Source: Sanyastnella coralliicola
Lineage (GTDB): Bacteria > Bacteroidota > Bacteroidia > Flavobacteriales_D > Sanyastnellaceae
Direction: 5' to 3'
Length of the DNA: 64,000 bases
NCBI RefSeq assembly: GCF_030845195.1
Contig: NZ_CP132543.1
Span: forward strand, 186,001-250,000
The first letter of the stretch is position 1, and each line of letters opens with the position of its first letter. Below the pieces are notes generated by a model, which worked only from the letters and a program-made list of their open reading frames with translations, searched no databases and was not told the DNA's origin. The translations under genes and the position numbers were made by a program. Below, in pieces: positions 27,472-34,608 of this stretch.

Positions 27472-29347
27472 AAGCGCGTTTCTTAAATGAGATCTTTGAG
27501 ATTCTATCTCTCAGCTCATCGGCTGTGTTGATCTCTCGATTGGAATAGTGAAGGATCATCATGGCATGCAACATCACAGGCATCATCATGCACAAGGCGA
27601 AGATCATGAGGAAGGTGTGCAAGATGTAAATCAATTGATCAGCCCACGGTAAGCTCGCTGCGAAGTTCACCCCAATAATTTGGAAGACGAGATAGAAAAG
27701 CGGTGCGCTCACAATACCCATCACAGCTGATCCTACGAGGCCTTGTAAGAAGAACACCGAAAGCAAGCGGCCAAAGGTGCCTTTCAAAAGCTTAAAACTG
27801 TCTCCAATGGAAGCTAAGATGAACTTCTTCTTCGCGTAGGCTGTGGCGAGCACAAATAGCCAGAAAGGCCACCAGAAAATGCAAACGATGACAGACAGCA
27901 ATTCGAGATCGTTGCCATGCATTAAGAAGGGGAGCAACAGAATGAATGCAGCGGTAATGCTATTGAAAAGGGTCAAGGTGAAGAATCCATTGCTGCGGTG
28001 TTTTGGAAGACCAGTGGTTCCACTAAAAACACGTTGAGGCCACCATAGAATGAGGCTAAACAGCGCTGCACCTACCGGGTAAAGCAATGGGAAGTCTCCA
28101 TAATTGAAGAAGTTGTTTGCTTCATCCCAGAACCAGAAACCATCGAAAATATCAAGGAAGGATCCTCCGTCGAAAAGACGGCGATCAAAGAAGTCTAAGT
28201 ACTCTTCTCCGAGCATCCAGAAGAGGAAGACGGTGAACGCTGCTGATGCTAAGAAGGCAATGCCTGCTTGTGCCCCCAGTTTGCTCATATACACCCGCCA
28301 AGTTTCATTGATGATGCTACCAGAATTCTTAATCACCCGGAAGTTCATCTCTTCCTGGCGCTCATTCATGGTTTCGGTTTCTACGTGTTTGTTGACCTTA
28401 CCCTCTTTGTATCTGCGACGTGGATACCAAACAAAGTATCCCACGACAATAGCCAAAGACAAAAGGATCACCGCTCCTCGAATGACGTTTGGTGCATCTG
28501 TATGGCGTGTGGCATACCCTTCAATAAATGCGGCGATCAATAGAAAGAATGACACACCAATCATGATGCGAATTCCATGTCGTGCCGAAAGAAGGAAGGC
28601 TTGAAGTCGGGTGTAGCTGCCAGGGAAGACAAGTCCTTTACCAAGTACTAAGCCGGCGGCGCCAGCTAAAACAATCATACTTAGCTCCAGCGTACCGTGC
28701 AGCATGATAGCGTAGAATGATTCCCAGAATAAATCTCGTTGGACAAAGAACCAGACAAAGGCGCCTACCATGACGGCGTTGCTAAGAATGATGAATATCG
28801 TTCCCGCTTCAAAGAAGATCCCCATGATGAAGCAGAGGAACCCGACATTGATGTTGTTCCACGCTATTCGCAAGAACATTTGAAGCTGCGAATCGCCTTT
28901 ATAGACGGCCATGGGGTCGCCTTTTTCAATGTTGGCTTCCGTCATGTCAACGTAGTACTCACCCAAGATAATTTCAACGAATTCTGGAGCGTAGGAGCTT
29001 GAGACCATTCCGATGGTTACCCCTAGTACAAAAATCAAGAAGGAAATGAGGAGCTCTCTTCGCGCGAACCACATAGCATCTGGAAGTGTTTCATACCAGA
29101 AGCGTTTGAAAGCACCACGGTCTCGCTTGCGATTGCGATAGATCTTTTGATAAATCTGTTGCGCTACGCCATTGAGATAAACACGTACAGAGCGATTCGG
29201 ATAGTAGGTACGAGAATAACTGAGGTCATCCGTCGTTTCAACGAATAGACGACTTAGCTTTTCAGCATCTTTCTGATCACTATGGAGAACTCGTTCGAAT
29301 TCGACCCACTTTTCTTTATTCTGCCCGATAAAATCGGTTTCGCGCAT
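27449..29347 (-). CDS. SpoIIM (stage II sporulation protein M-like) membrane protein
   Basis: A 632-residue protein. An N-terminal cytoplasmic region (1-90, Y-Y-P-N-R-S-V-R-V-Y-L-N) leads to a SpoIIM/DUF95 domain of about six membrane helices (about 95-330, with M-L-H-G-T-L-E-L-S). A second multi-helix half (about 345-600) has a different hydrophobic pattern and ends in a charged tail. The organism need not sporulate; in Bacteroidota these proteins are part of the MoxR/DUF58/RDD cluster. It heads this minus-strand operon, divergent from an RDD gene. Confidence 0.85.
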   Translation of the reverse strand: MRETDFIGQNKEKWVEFERVLHSDQKDAEKLSRLFVETTDDLSYSRTYYPNRSVRVYLNGVAQQIYQKIYRNRKRDRGAFKRFWYETLPDAMWFARRELLISFLIFVLGVTIGMVSSSYAPEFVEIILGEYYVDMTEANIEKGDPMAVYKGDSQLQMFLRIAWNNINVGFLCFIMGIFFEAGTIFIILSNAVMVGAFVWFFVQRDLFWESFYAIMLHGTLELSMIVLAGAAGLVLGKGLVFPGSYTRLQAFLLSARHGIRIMIGVSFFLLIAAFIEGYATRHTDAPNVIRGAVILLSLAIVVGYFVWYPRRRYKEGKVNKHVETETMNERQEEMNFRVIKNSGSIINETWRVYMSKLGAQAGIAFLASAAFTVFLFWMLGEEYLDFFDRRLFDGGSFLDIFDGFWFWDEANNFFNYGDFPLLYPVGAALFSLILWWPQRVFSGTTGLPKHRSNGFFTLTLFNSITAAFILLLPFLMHGNDLELLSVIVCIFWWPFWLFVLATAYAKKKFILASIGDSFKLLKGTFGRLLSVFFLQGLVGSAVMGIVSAPLFYLVFQIIGVNFAASLPWADQLIYILHTFLMIFALCMMMPVMLHAMMILHYSNREINTADELRDRISKISFKKRAYGLEKEA

Positions 29348-29377
29348 GCTTTCTTCGCTGAATTTTGAGAGATTCGT

Positions 29378-29385
29378 TAAAGATA
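29378..29385 (-). promoter_or_regulatory. Probable -7 box of the SpoIIM-MoxR-DUF58 operon
   Basis: TATCTTTA on the minus strand is one mismatch from TAnnTTTG and lies 30 nt before the start at 29347, within the 54-nt gap to the divergent RDD gene. Confidence 0.35.
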
Positions 29386-29401
29386 ATAATTAGACCAGCG
29401 G

Positions 29402-30133
29402 ATGCGCAGTATCGAATTACAAACAACGCAAAATGTAACCATCAACTATGATTTGGCTCTGCTAAGAGACAGAGTACTAGCGTTTTTGATCGATTTCGTT
29501 GTTCTAGTTGCAGTCTCAATTTTCTTGATTTTGGTCCTTTTTCAGTGGGTTATGCGTCTAGACCTTGCTGACGAGTTCTATTACCTGCTGATCATGCCCA
29601 TCATCACATTTTACTCCCTTGCTATGGAGTCATTAAATGACGGACAGACCTTGGGGAAGATGGCTTTGAGAATCAAAGTAGTGCGTGTAGATGGCAAGCA
29701 AATGAAGTTCAATGACTACTTGCTTCGTTGGATCTTTCGATTGCTAGATATCTGGTTTTCAGGAGGTGCGATTGCTGTAGTCATGGTTAGTAGCTCTCCA
29801 AAAGCTCAACGCATCGGTGGACTCGTATCCAATTCCACGGTAGTGAAGTCAAACCCCGGCTTATATGTGAGCTTGGGAGACATTATGAAAATCAATACCA
29901 AGAGCAACTATCAGCCGCAATTTCCTGAGGTTCGCCACTTCCGTGAACAAGATATGTTGACGATTAAGCAGACGGTTGAACGCTACTTGAAGTACAAAAA
30001 TGACGCGCACCGAGAAGCCCTCAATGAAGTAACGCGAGTAGTGTGTGAAAAGCTTCAGATTGACCAGCCAACAGGTGATAAGGTTCGCTTTCTAAAGGGC
30101 CTAATCAAGGATTACATTGTTCTGACGCGCTGA
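29402..30133 (+). CDS. RDD family membrane protein
   Basis: A 243-residue protein. The RDD motif A-L-L-R-D-R-V-L-A-F-L-I-D-F is at residue ~20, followed by about three membrane helices to ~145, and a soluble C-terminal part (about 165-243). The G-Q-T-L-G-K-M stretch between helices is the second RDD hallmark. The gene is divergent from the SpoIIM gene and converges with another RDD gene, overlapping its 3' end by 33 nt. RDD proteins have been linked to ion transport in some bacteria; here the role is open. Confidence 0.88.
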   Translation: MRSIELQTTQNVTINYDLALLRDRVLAFLIDFVVLVAVSIFLILVLFQWVMRLDLADEFYYLLIMPIITFYSLAMESLNDGQTLGKMALRIKVVRVDGKQMKFNDYLLRWIFRLLDIWFSGGAIAVVMVSSSPKAQRIGGLVSNSTVVKSNPGLYVSLGDIMKINTKSNYQPQFPEVRHFREQDMLTIKQTVERYLKYKNDAHREALNEVTRVVCEKLQIDQPTGDKVRFLKGLIKDYIVLTR

Positions 30134-30649
30134 TTTCTTCTGCTTAAAGCGAAGCTCCGTTCCACTCCACTCATCGTGCCACATACTGCTGCCAGACTTG
30201 GTGAAAATGCTGAACATTTCAAATGGGATCAAGCGAATAGCCATACGCAGTAAAACGCGATGGGCATCTACTGGTGTACCATTGGTGTTGGTGACCTGGT
30301 AACCGGTGATCATTTTCCCAATGGATTGACCATTCAACAGCATCTCCGAGAAGGTCACGTGAAGAATGAACCAAACAAGCGGCGCGAATTGCTCAAATAG
30401 TCCTGATATCAGCCATTCTGGGTACGAACCAGCATCAATAAACAATAGAATCAATCCGAATAAAACGACATAGTGCAGAATGACTGCCACCACAATGTCA
30501 GCAATGAAATGCATCAGTCGTTGTCCACGTGTTGGACGTGAAGGAGTGAGTTGATTGACTTGATAAACATCGTCGTCCCACAGGTTTTCTCCTGGGTCGT
30601 CTACAGGTTCTTGTTCCGTAATCATTCTACGACTTTTGTGCCCGACCAT
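30101..30649 (-). CDS. RDD family membrane protein
   Basis: A 182-residue RDD protein with about four membrane helices. The G-Q-S-I-G-K-M-I-T-G-Y motif is clear (about 112-122), and the opening R-L-M-H-F-I-A-D corresponds to the R-x-x-D of RDD proteins. Its start overlaps the preceding RDD gene by 28 nt on the same strand, and its end overlaps the convergent RDD gene by 33 nt. Three RDD genes in a row, of 243, 182 and 140 residues, suggest duplication and divergence. Confidence 0.82.
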   Translation of the reverse strand: MVGHKSRRMITEQEPVDDPGENLWDDDVYQVNQLTPSRPTRGQRLMHFIADIVVAVILHYVVLFGLILLFIDAGSYPEWLISGLFEQFAPLVWFILHVTFSEMLLNGQSIGKMITGYQVTNTNGTPVDAHRVLLRMAIRLIPFEMFSIFTKSGSSMWHDEWSGTELRFKQKKSARQNNVILD

Positions 30650-31044
30650 TGATCATGCCAGCGCTGGTTGAGAAGAAAAAAGAAAGGGTAGAGCGGGATC
30701 AAACGGATGGCCGTTCTTACCAGTATTTGTTTGAAACTAGTTTTTCCATTTTGAAGATTGGTGACTCTTGAGCCGGTGAGTGTTTTTCCCAGCGTCTTTT
30801 GAGTGAGCGACTCGCAGATCATGTAGTACATGAATTGCGTGAAGGTGGTGATCAGCGGGATCTTGAAATTGTGGTCAAAAAGACGTGTGAAGATCTCAAG
30901 TTGAATGGTGATGATCATGATGAGGTAGGAGAGTACGGCTATGGCTACAACATCTACGAAGAAATGGGCGAGCCGCGTTCTCTTATCTACTTCATACACT
31001 TCGCGTTCTTCGTCGGGAAGAAGCTCGTCGTCCATTAATTCCAT
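30622..31044 (-). CDS. RDD family membrane protein, short
   Basis: A 140-residue RDD protein with three likely membrane helices. R-L-A-H-F-F-V-D (about 24-31) and K-T-L-G-K-T-L-T-G (about 84-92) mark the family. The C-terminal H-D-Q-W-S-G-T is shared with the downstream gene (H-D-E-W-S-G-T), which supports recent duplication. It lies between aroB-side sequence and the middle RDD gene, overlapping the latter by 28 nt, so they are co-transcribed. Confidence 0.82.
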   Translation of the reverse strand: MELMDDELLPDEEREVYEVDKRTRLAHFFVDVVAIAVLSYLIMIITIQLEIFTRLFDHNFKIPLITTFTQFMYYMICESLTQKTLGKTLTGSRVTNLQNGKTSFKQILVRTAIRLIPLYPFFFLLNQRWHDQWSGTKVVE

Positions 31045-31065
31045 GCTATGAAGGTAGCATGCCCT

Positions 31066-32097
31066 TTATGATTCTGCAATTTTCGCTAGCGCGGAATAGA
31101 ATTCGTCTGCATGCACGACTTGATTCAAGAGTGGTTCACCCACAGCTTTCAATAAGACAAATCGCACTTCACCATCTTCGTTTTTCTTGTCGTTTTGCAT
31201 CAAATGCCATGCAGCTTTGGCCTCGGCCGTTCCGTCTACTTTGAAATGTTGGTTGATGTGTGCGTTGACTTTTTTCGCTAGCGCGGAATCGAATCCAGTT
31301 TTATCGACAGACAGTTGTAATGCGAGTTTAATTCCTACCGCAATGGCTTCACCGTGTAGGAGTGGTTCATTGAGCTGAAAAGAGAGACTTTCAAGCGCAT
31401 GTCCGTAAGTATGGCCGAAGTTCAATGCTTTTCGCAATCCTTGTTCGAAGGGGTCTTGCTCCACAACATCTTTTTTGATCGCTAGGGAAGCTTCTACGAA
31501 AGGTGCGGTAGACTCGGCATTGATTTCACCGAGTTCCATCATTTGCGTTAGTTGGTCAGGATTAGCAATCAAGGCGTGCTTCAACATTTCAGCGTAACCG
31601 GCAACGAGTTCTCGCTGAGGTAGTGATTCAAGCCAGGCCGGAGAAAGGAAGATGGCTTCAGGGGCTTTGAAGGTGCCCACCTGGTTCTTGAGTTCTCCAA
31701 GGTTGATCCCGGTTTTTCCGCCGTAGGCAGCATCGACCATTCCTAATAATGAGGTAGGGATATGAATAAATCGAATCCCTCGTTTGAAAGTGGAAGCCAC
31801 GAATCCACCTAGATCGGTGATCATTCCACCACCGAGGTTGACAAGCAGTCCTTTACGATCAACTTGAAGTTCGGCGAGCGATTGCCAGAGCGGGTAGGCA
31901 ATTTCCATGTCTTTTGATTCTTCACCTGGCGGCACTTCAAGTACTTCAATGTCGAGCAATGAAGAGCATTGCATCTGAAGCGCAGGAAGACAGTGTTCGT
32001 GGGTGTTCGAATCTACAAGGACTGTGATTGAGCTAGGGGAGAGCCCTTGTATCAGCTGATCAAGAGCTTCGAAGTCGGTAATGATCTTCGCATTCAT
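31066..32097 (-). CDS. aroB: 3-dehydroquinate synthase
   Basis: A 343-residue shikimate-pathway enzyme converting DAHP to 3-dehydroquinate with NAD and zinc. Motifs: G-G-G-M-I-T-D-L-G-G-F (NAD binding, about 96), D-A-A-Y-G-G-K-T-G, and the zinc ligand stretch G-H-T-Y-G-H-A-L-E. The frame runs on to 32187 into the tRNA-Phe gene, so the ATG at 32097 (M-N-A-K-I-I) is the start; a near-consensus -7 box ends 5 nt before it. Two copies of the 13-bp repeat lie in the gene, both coding S-A-L-A-K, one at the very C-terminus. Confidence 0.95.
   Translation of the reverse strand: MNAKIITDFEALDQLIQGLSPSSITVLVDSNTHEHCLPALQMQCSSLLDIEVLEVPPGEESKDMEIAYPLWQSLAELQVDRKGLLVNLGGGMITDLGGFVASTFKRGIRFIHIPTSLLGMVDAAYGGKTGINLGELKNQVGTFKAPEAIFLSPAWLESLPQRELVAGYAEMLKHALIANPDQLTQMMELGEINAESTAPFVEASLAIKKDVVEQDPFEQGLRKALNFGHTYGHALESLSFQLNEPLLHGEAIAVGIKLALQLSVDKTGFDSALAKKVNAHINQHFKVDGTAEAKAAWHLMQNDKKNEDGEVRFVLLKAVGEPLLNQVVHADEFYSALAKIAES
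31084..31096 (+). repeat. Interspersed 13-mer CGCTAGCGCGGAA, copy 4
   Basis: Exact copy in the last codons of aroB (S-A-L-A-K), preceded by TTT on the plus strand. Confidence 0.85.
31276..31288 (+). repeat. Interspersed 13-mer CGCTAGCGCGGAA, copy 5
   Basis: Exact copy in aroB, 192 bp from copy 4, same frame (S-A-L-A-K) and same TTT flank. 192 is a multiple of three, so both code the same peptide. Confidence 0.85.
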
Positions 32098-32102
32098 TGA
32101 TA

Positions 32103-32110
32103 CAAAGGTG
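32103..32110 (-). promoter_or_regulatory. -7 box of aroB, leaderless spacing
   Basis: CACCTTTG on the minus strand (one mismatch to TAnnTTTG) ends 5 nt before the ATG at 32097. Confidence 0.4.
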
Positions 32111-32125
32111 TCGAACTTTAGGGCA

Positions 32126-32155
32126 AAAGAAAAGTCCCGCACAATGCGGGACTTT
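32126..32155 (-). terminator. Terminator of tRNA-Phe
   Basis: AAAGTCCCGCA (32131-32141) pairs with TGCGGGACTTT (32145-32155). On the minus strand a T-rich run follows, ending the tRNA transcript just before the aroB promoter. Confidence 0.8.
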
Positions 32156-32157
32156 CG

Positions 32158-32230
32158 TGGTGCTACCAGGAATCGAACCGGGGACACAAGGATTTTCAGT
32201 CCTTTGCTCTACCAACTGAGCTATAGCACC
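32158..32230 (-). tRNA. tRNA-Phe (GAA)
   Basis: The minus strand folds as a 73-nt tRNA: acceptor GGTGCTA with TAGCACC, D-arm GCTC/GAGC, anticodon stem AAGGA/TCCTT with loop CTGAAAA (anticodon GAA), and T-arm CCGG-TTCGATT-CCTGG region. Discriminator A. CCA is not encoded. A -7 box lies 20 nt upstream and a hairpin terminator directly downstream. Confidence 0.96.
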
Positions 32231-32250
32231 AGTTTTCCACTAGGGGAGCG

Positions 32251-32258
32251 CAAAGGTA
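32251..32258 (-). promoter_or_regulatory. -7 box of tRNA-Phe
   Basis: TACCTTTG on the minus strand matches TAnnTTTG and lies 20 nt before the tRNA 5' end. Confidence 0.55.
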
Positions 32259-32299
32259 ATAAAAATGTCAATTTGAGAAAGACTCTCTGACAATTTTCT

Positions 32300-33178
32300 T
32301 CATCGGTAATCAATCGTGACATCACCGAAGCTGGTGTTCACGATGATCTCACCTTTTGGGTTTGATCCGATTGTGCACTCTACTTCTTTGGAAGTGATCT
32401 CTTTAACCGAACGATGGATGTTCGCATCTTTTGGCAGGTCAATGTCTCCGAATTCGCAATCTGCTTCAATTCGGTATCCAGTTCCTTGGTCAACAGATAT
32501 GCTCACTGATCCGAATTCATTATCGATTTCAATGGTTTCTGCTGCTGATGTGATGTTGTGAATTTCGAGGCTGCTGTAGCTATTGTGAATCTCAGCAGAG
32601 CCATGCACTTCTTGAATTTCCATGCTTCCAAATTCAACGATGAATTCGCCGCCGTGTGCCTTATTAATGATCGCTTCTCCATATTCACTGCGGATTTCTA
32701 CTTCGTTTCCAGTCAAAGCGTCAACTTCCATGCTCCCAAAAGCAACTTTTACTTCAGCATCTCCTCGGAATGAACCGATTTTAGCGGTACCGAATGAGTG
32801 ATCTACATGTAGCTTTGATTTGTCAGGTGCTTTGATGAAGATCTTGATCTCCACTTCGTTGTTTTTGTTGTTCCAGTTTCCTGACATGTCAGTTTCAACC
32901 ATGACACGGTACTTGTCACCTTTAATATCTACGTCGATTTCGTCGAACATGTCTTCCGCCTGCTCTTCATTTCGAGCTTCAATGCGAACTTCTACGTGCA
33001 CTTGAACCGTGTTTTCATCCCACTCTTCAATTTCAAGTGTGCTGAAAGCCGTTTCTGTTTCGATGAGTACATCTGAATTGACATCAAATGATTCGTCAAA
33101 GTTTCGGGTGAAGTCGCTTTTGGTGGCCCAAGCGTTGATCGCAACGAACGCTAGGACAAGTGATAGGATATTTTTCAT
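32300..33178 (-). CDS. DUF4097-like exported protein
   Basis: A 292-residue protein with a signal peptide (1-18, ends I-N-A-W-A). The rest is a long beta-helix-like series of short strands alternating with polar turns (I-D-N-E-F-G-S-V-S-I, V-A-F-G-S-M-E-V), the pattern of DUF4097/adhesin-like proteins. It is the last gene of a cassette with an ECF sigma factor and an anti-sigma-like protein, 17 nt after the latter, so it is probably made and controlled with them. No enzyme motif. Confidence 0.8.
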   Translation of the reverse strand: MKNILSLVLAFVAINAWATKSDFTRNFDESFDVNSDVLIETETAFSTLEIEEWDENTVQVHVEVRIEARNEEQAEDMFDEIDVDIKGDKYRVMVETDMSGNWNNKNNEVEIKIFIKAPDKSKLHVDHSFGTAKIGSFRGDAEVKVAFGSMEVDALTGNEVEIRSEYGEAIINKAHGGEFIVEFGSMEIQEVHGSAEIHNSYSSLEIHNITSAAETIEIDNEFGSVSISVDQGTGYRIEADCEFGDIDLPKDANIHRSVKEITSKEVECTIGSNPKGEIIVNTSFGDVTIDYR

Positions 33179-33195
33179 GTTTGATATTTGCTTGA

Positions 33196-33738
33196 TTAGG
33201 ACTGAGAGACTTCTTTGTTAGACGTCTTCATTGGTTTGTTCTGTATTTTAAGGTGCGCCACAATGTTTTCGAGCACAATCACTCTCAATTTGTAGTTCTC
33301 AATCATGGCTTGAACAATGCGTTCATCGCCAAAATTCTTGTTGAGCTCTTGTTCAAGGAGCGCATATTGATCTTCCAGTTTCTTGAAGTGTTTCAGGTGT
33401 CGTTGAATCGCTGGGTCGCTGTGGTCGATATCAGCTTGTCGTCTGCTGATGTGATTGCTCAACTGGTATTCCAATTGTCCAACTTTCATTGAGACATCGG
33501 CCAATGAACGGTCACGAGCATTTTCATTCTCTGTAGAAATGCCGTTGACCACAGCTCCAATGATTAAGAGCACAGTAATGGCCGCTGCGGCATACCAAAG
33601 CCAAGAGAGCTTGTTGCTTGCTCGTGTCGGTTCAGCTGCGAGGAGGCGCTGACGGAAACGTGCTTCGTGCCCGTCAGGTGCTTGCTCCTCTCCTGAAACA
33701 AGCCTGTGTTTAAATCGATTTTTCAGTTCGTCGCTCAT
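33196..33738 (-). CDS. Anti-sigma-factor-like membrane protein
   Basis: A 180-residue single-pass protein. The cytoplasmic part (1-40) has two similar stretches (L-K-N-R-F-K-H-R-L and H-E-A-R-F-R-Q-R-L). One membrane helix (about 44-66, L-W-Y-A-A-A-A-I-T-V-L-L-I-I-G-A) precedes a periplasmic coiled-coil-like region (about 80-165). There is no zinc HxxxCxxC motif, so it is not a classic ZAS anti-sigma. The 29-nt overlap with the ECF sigma gene and the shared operon make it the likely partner of that sigma factor. Confidence 0.7.
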   Translation of the reverse strand: MSDELKNRFKHRLVSGEEQAPDGHEARFRQRLLAAEPTRASNKLSWLWYAAAAITVLLIIGAVVNGISTENENARDRSLADVSMKVGQLEYQLSNHISRRQADIDHSDPAIQRHLKHFKKLEDQYALLEQELNKNFGDERIVQAMIENYKLRVIVLENIVAHLKIQNKPMKTSNKEVSQS

Positions 33739-34258
33739 CGCTTCGTAACATTTGTTGTCTAAGTCTTGCTTTCGCTCTCAAATATTGAGATCGGCTCGTG
33801 CCTGCAGAGATGTTGAGTGTCTCGGAAATTTCTTCGTGAGACAGGTTATCTAATAGGTAGAGGTTCAAGATGACTCGATATCCATCAGGGAGGGCGTCGA
33901 TTTCTTTCATGATCTCCTCTACCGTCCAGTGCTCTGCGAACACTTTGTCTTCACTCGCGTCAATCTCAGGATAGCTTTCGTCATCAAAGGAGACTTTCCT
34001 TCTTCTCTTCAGCTCTCTTAGTGATTCATTTCGAGCGATGGTGCATAACCAGGATCTTAATTTCTCCACCTCTTGTAGAGAATCAAGCTTGTCAAAAGCA
34101 ATGATCATGGTGTCTTGCATGACGTCTTCAGCAATGACTCGATCTTGTAGAATACGACAGGCCACCTGGAATACTGGCGCGTGATAGCGTCGGTATAATT
34201 CCATTTTAGATGACATGTCACCTTTATGTATCCTATTTATAAGGTCTCGGTCGGTCAA
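33710..34258 (-). CDS. ECF-type RNA polymerase sigma factor
   Basis: A sigma-70 family factor of the extracytoplasmic-function type. Region 2 is D-R-D-L-I-N-R-I-H-K-G-D...A-E-D-V-M-Q-D-T-M-I, and region 4 ends in L-S-H-E-E-I-S-E-T-L-N-I-S-A-G-T-S-R-S-Q. The frame opens at a TTG at 34312, but that codon sits inside a TACTTTTTG box that looks like the promoter, so the TTG at 34258 (L-T-D-R-D-L-I) is a better start; 182 residues. It heads a three-gene cassette with an anti-sigma-like protein and a DUF4097 protein, and lies head-to-head with the giant surface protein gene. Confidence 0.88.
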   Translation of the reverse strand: MTDRDLINRIHKGDMSSKMELYRRYHAPVFQVACRILQDRVIAEDVMQDTMIIAFDKLDSLQEVEKLRSWLCTIARNESLRELKRRRKVSFDDESYPEIDASEDKVFAEHWTVEEIMKEIDALPDGYRVILNLYLLDNLSHEEISETLNISAGTSRSQYLRAKARLRQQMLRSDERRTEKSI

Positions 34259-34608
34259 TGTTGAACGGTTGTCGATAGTAAGAGGAACAAGGAACGAAAA
34301 CGTTGCACACAAAAAGTACTTTTTTTATTCAATCGGTTGTAATACCTTGAGAGACAGTCTTTTTTATTCGGGATGTGCGTTGCTCAGGTAAAAAGATTGT
34401 GACTTTACTGAAGCTACAGCGTCGAATTAATGTAACGTTAACAAGAGCGTGGAAAGACGATGAATCGCATGATTTTGTCGATTAACGATAGGATTAAGCC
34501 GATTTTTTTAGGTCTCTCCCCCTTTTGGTTAGGTTTCTTTTTATAATTTTACGCTGCTTAGTGTACCTAAATACCTAATAATTGCTCTTCGGAGCTAACT
34601 GCTTTATT
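34259..34608. other. Intergenic region between the ECF cassette and the giant gene
   Basis: About 350 bp without a gene, AT-rich. It holds the divergent promoters: a TACTTTTTG box for the ECF gene on the minus strand (about 34312-34320) and a weak pair for the giant gene (TTTG 34524-34527, TAATTTTA 34544-34551). A small palindrome TAACGTTA occurs near 34433. No RNA structure or repeat is recognised. Confidence 0.5.
34524..34551 (+). promoter_or_regulatory. Weak promoter of the giant surface protein gene
   Basis: TTTG (34524-34527) and TAATTTTA (34544-34551, one mismatch to TAnnTTTG) are spaced 16 nt. The ATG follows 57 nt later. Confidence 0.3.
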
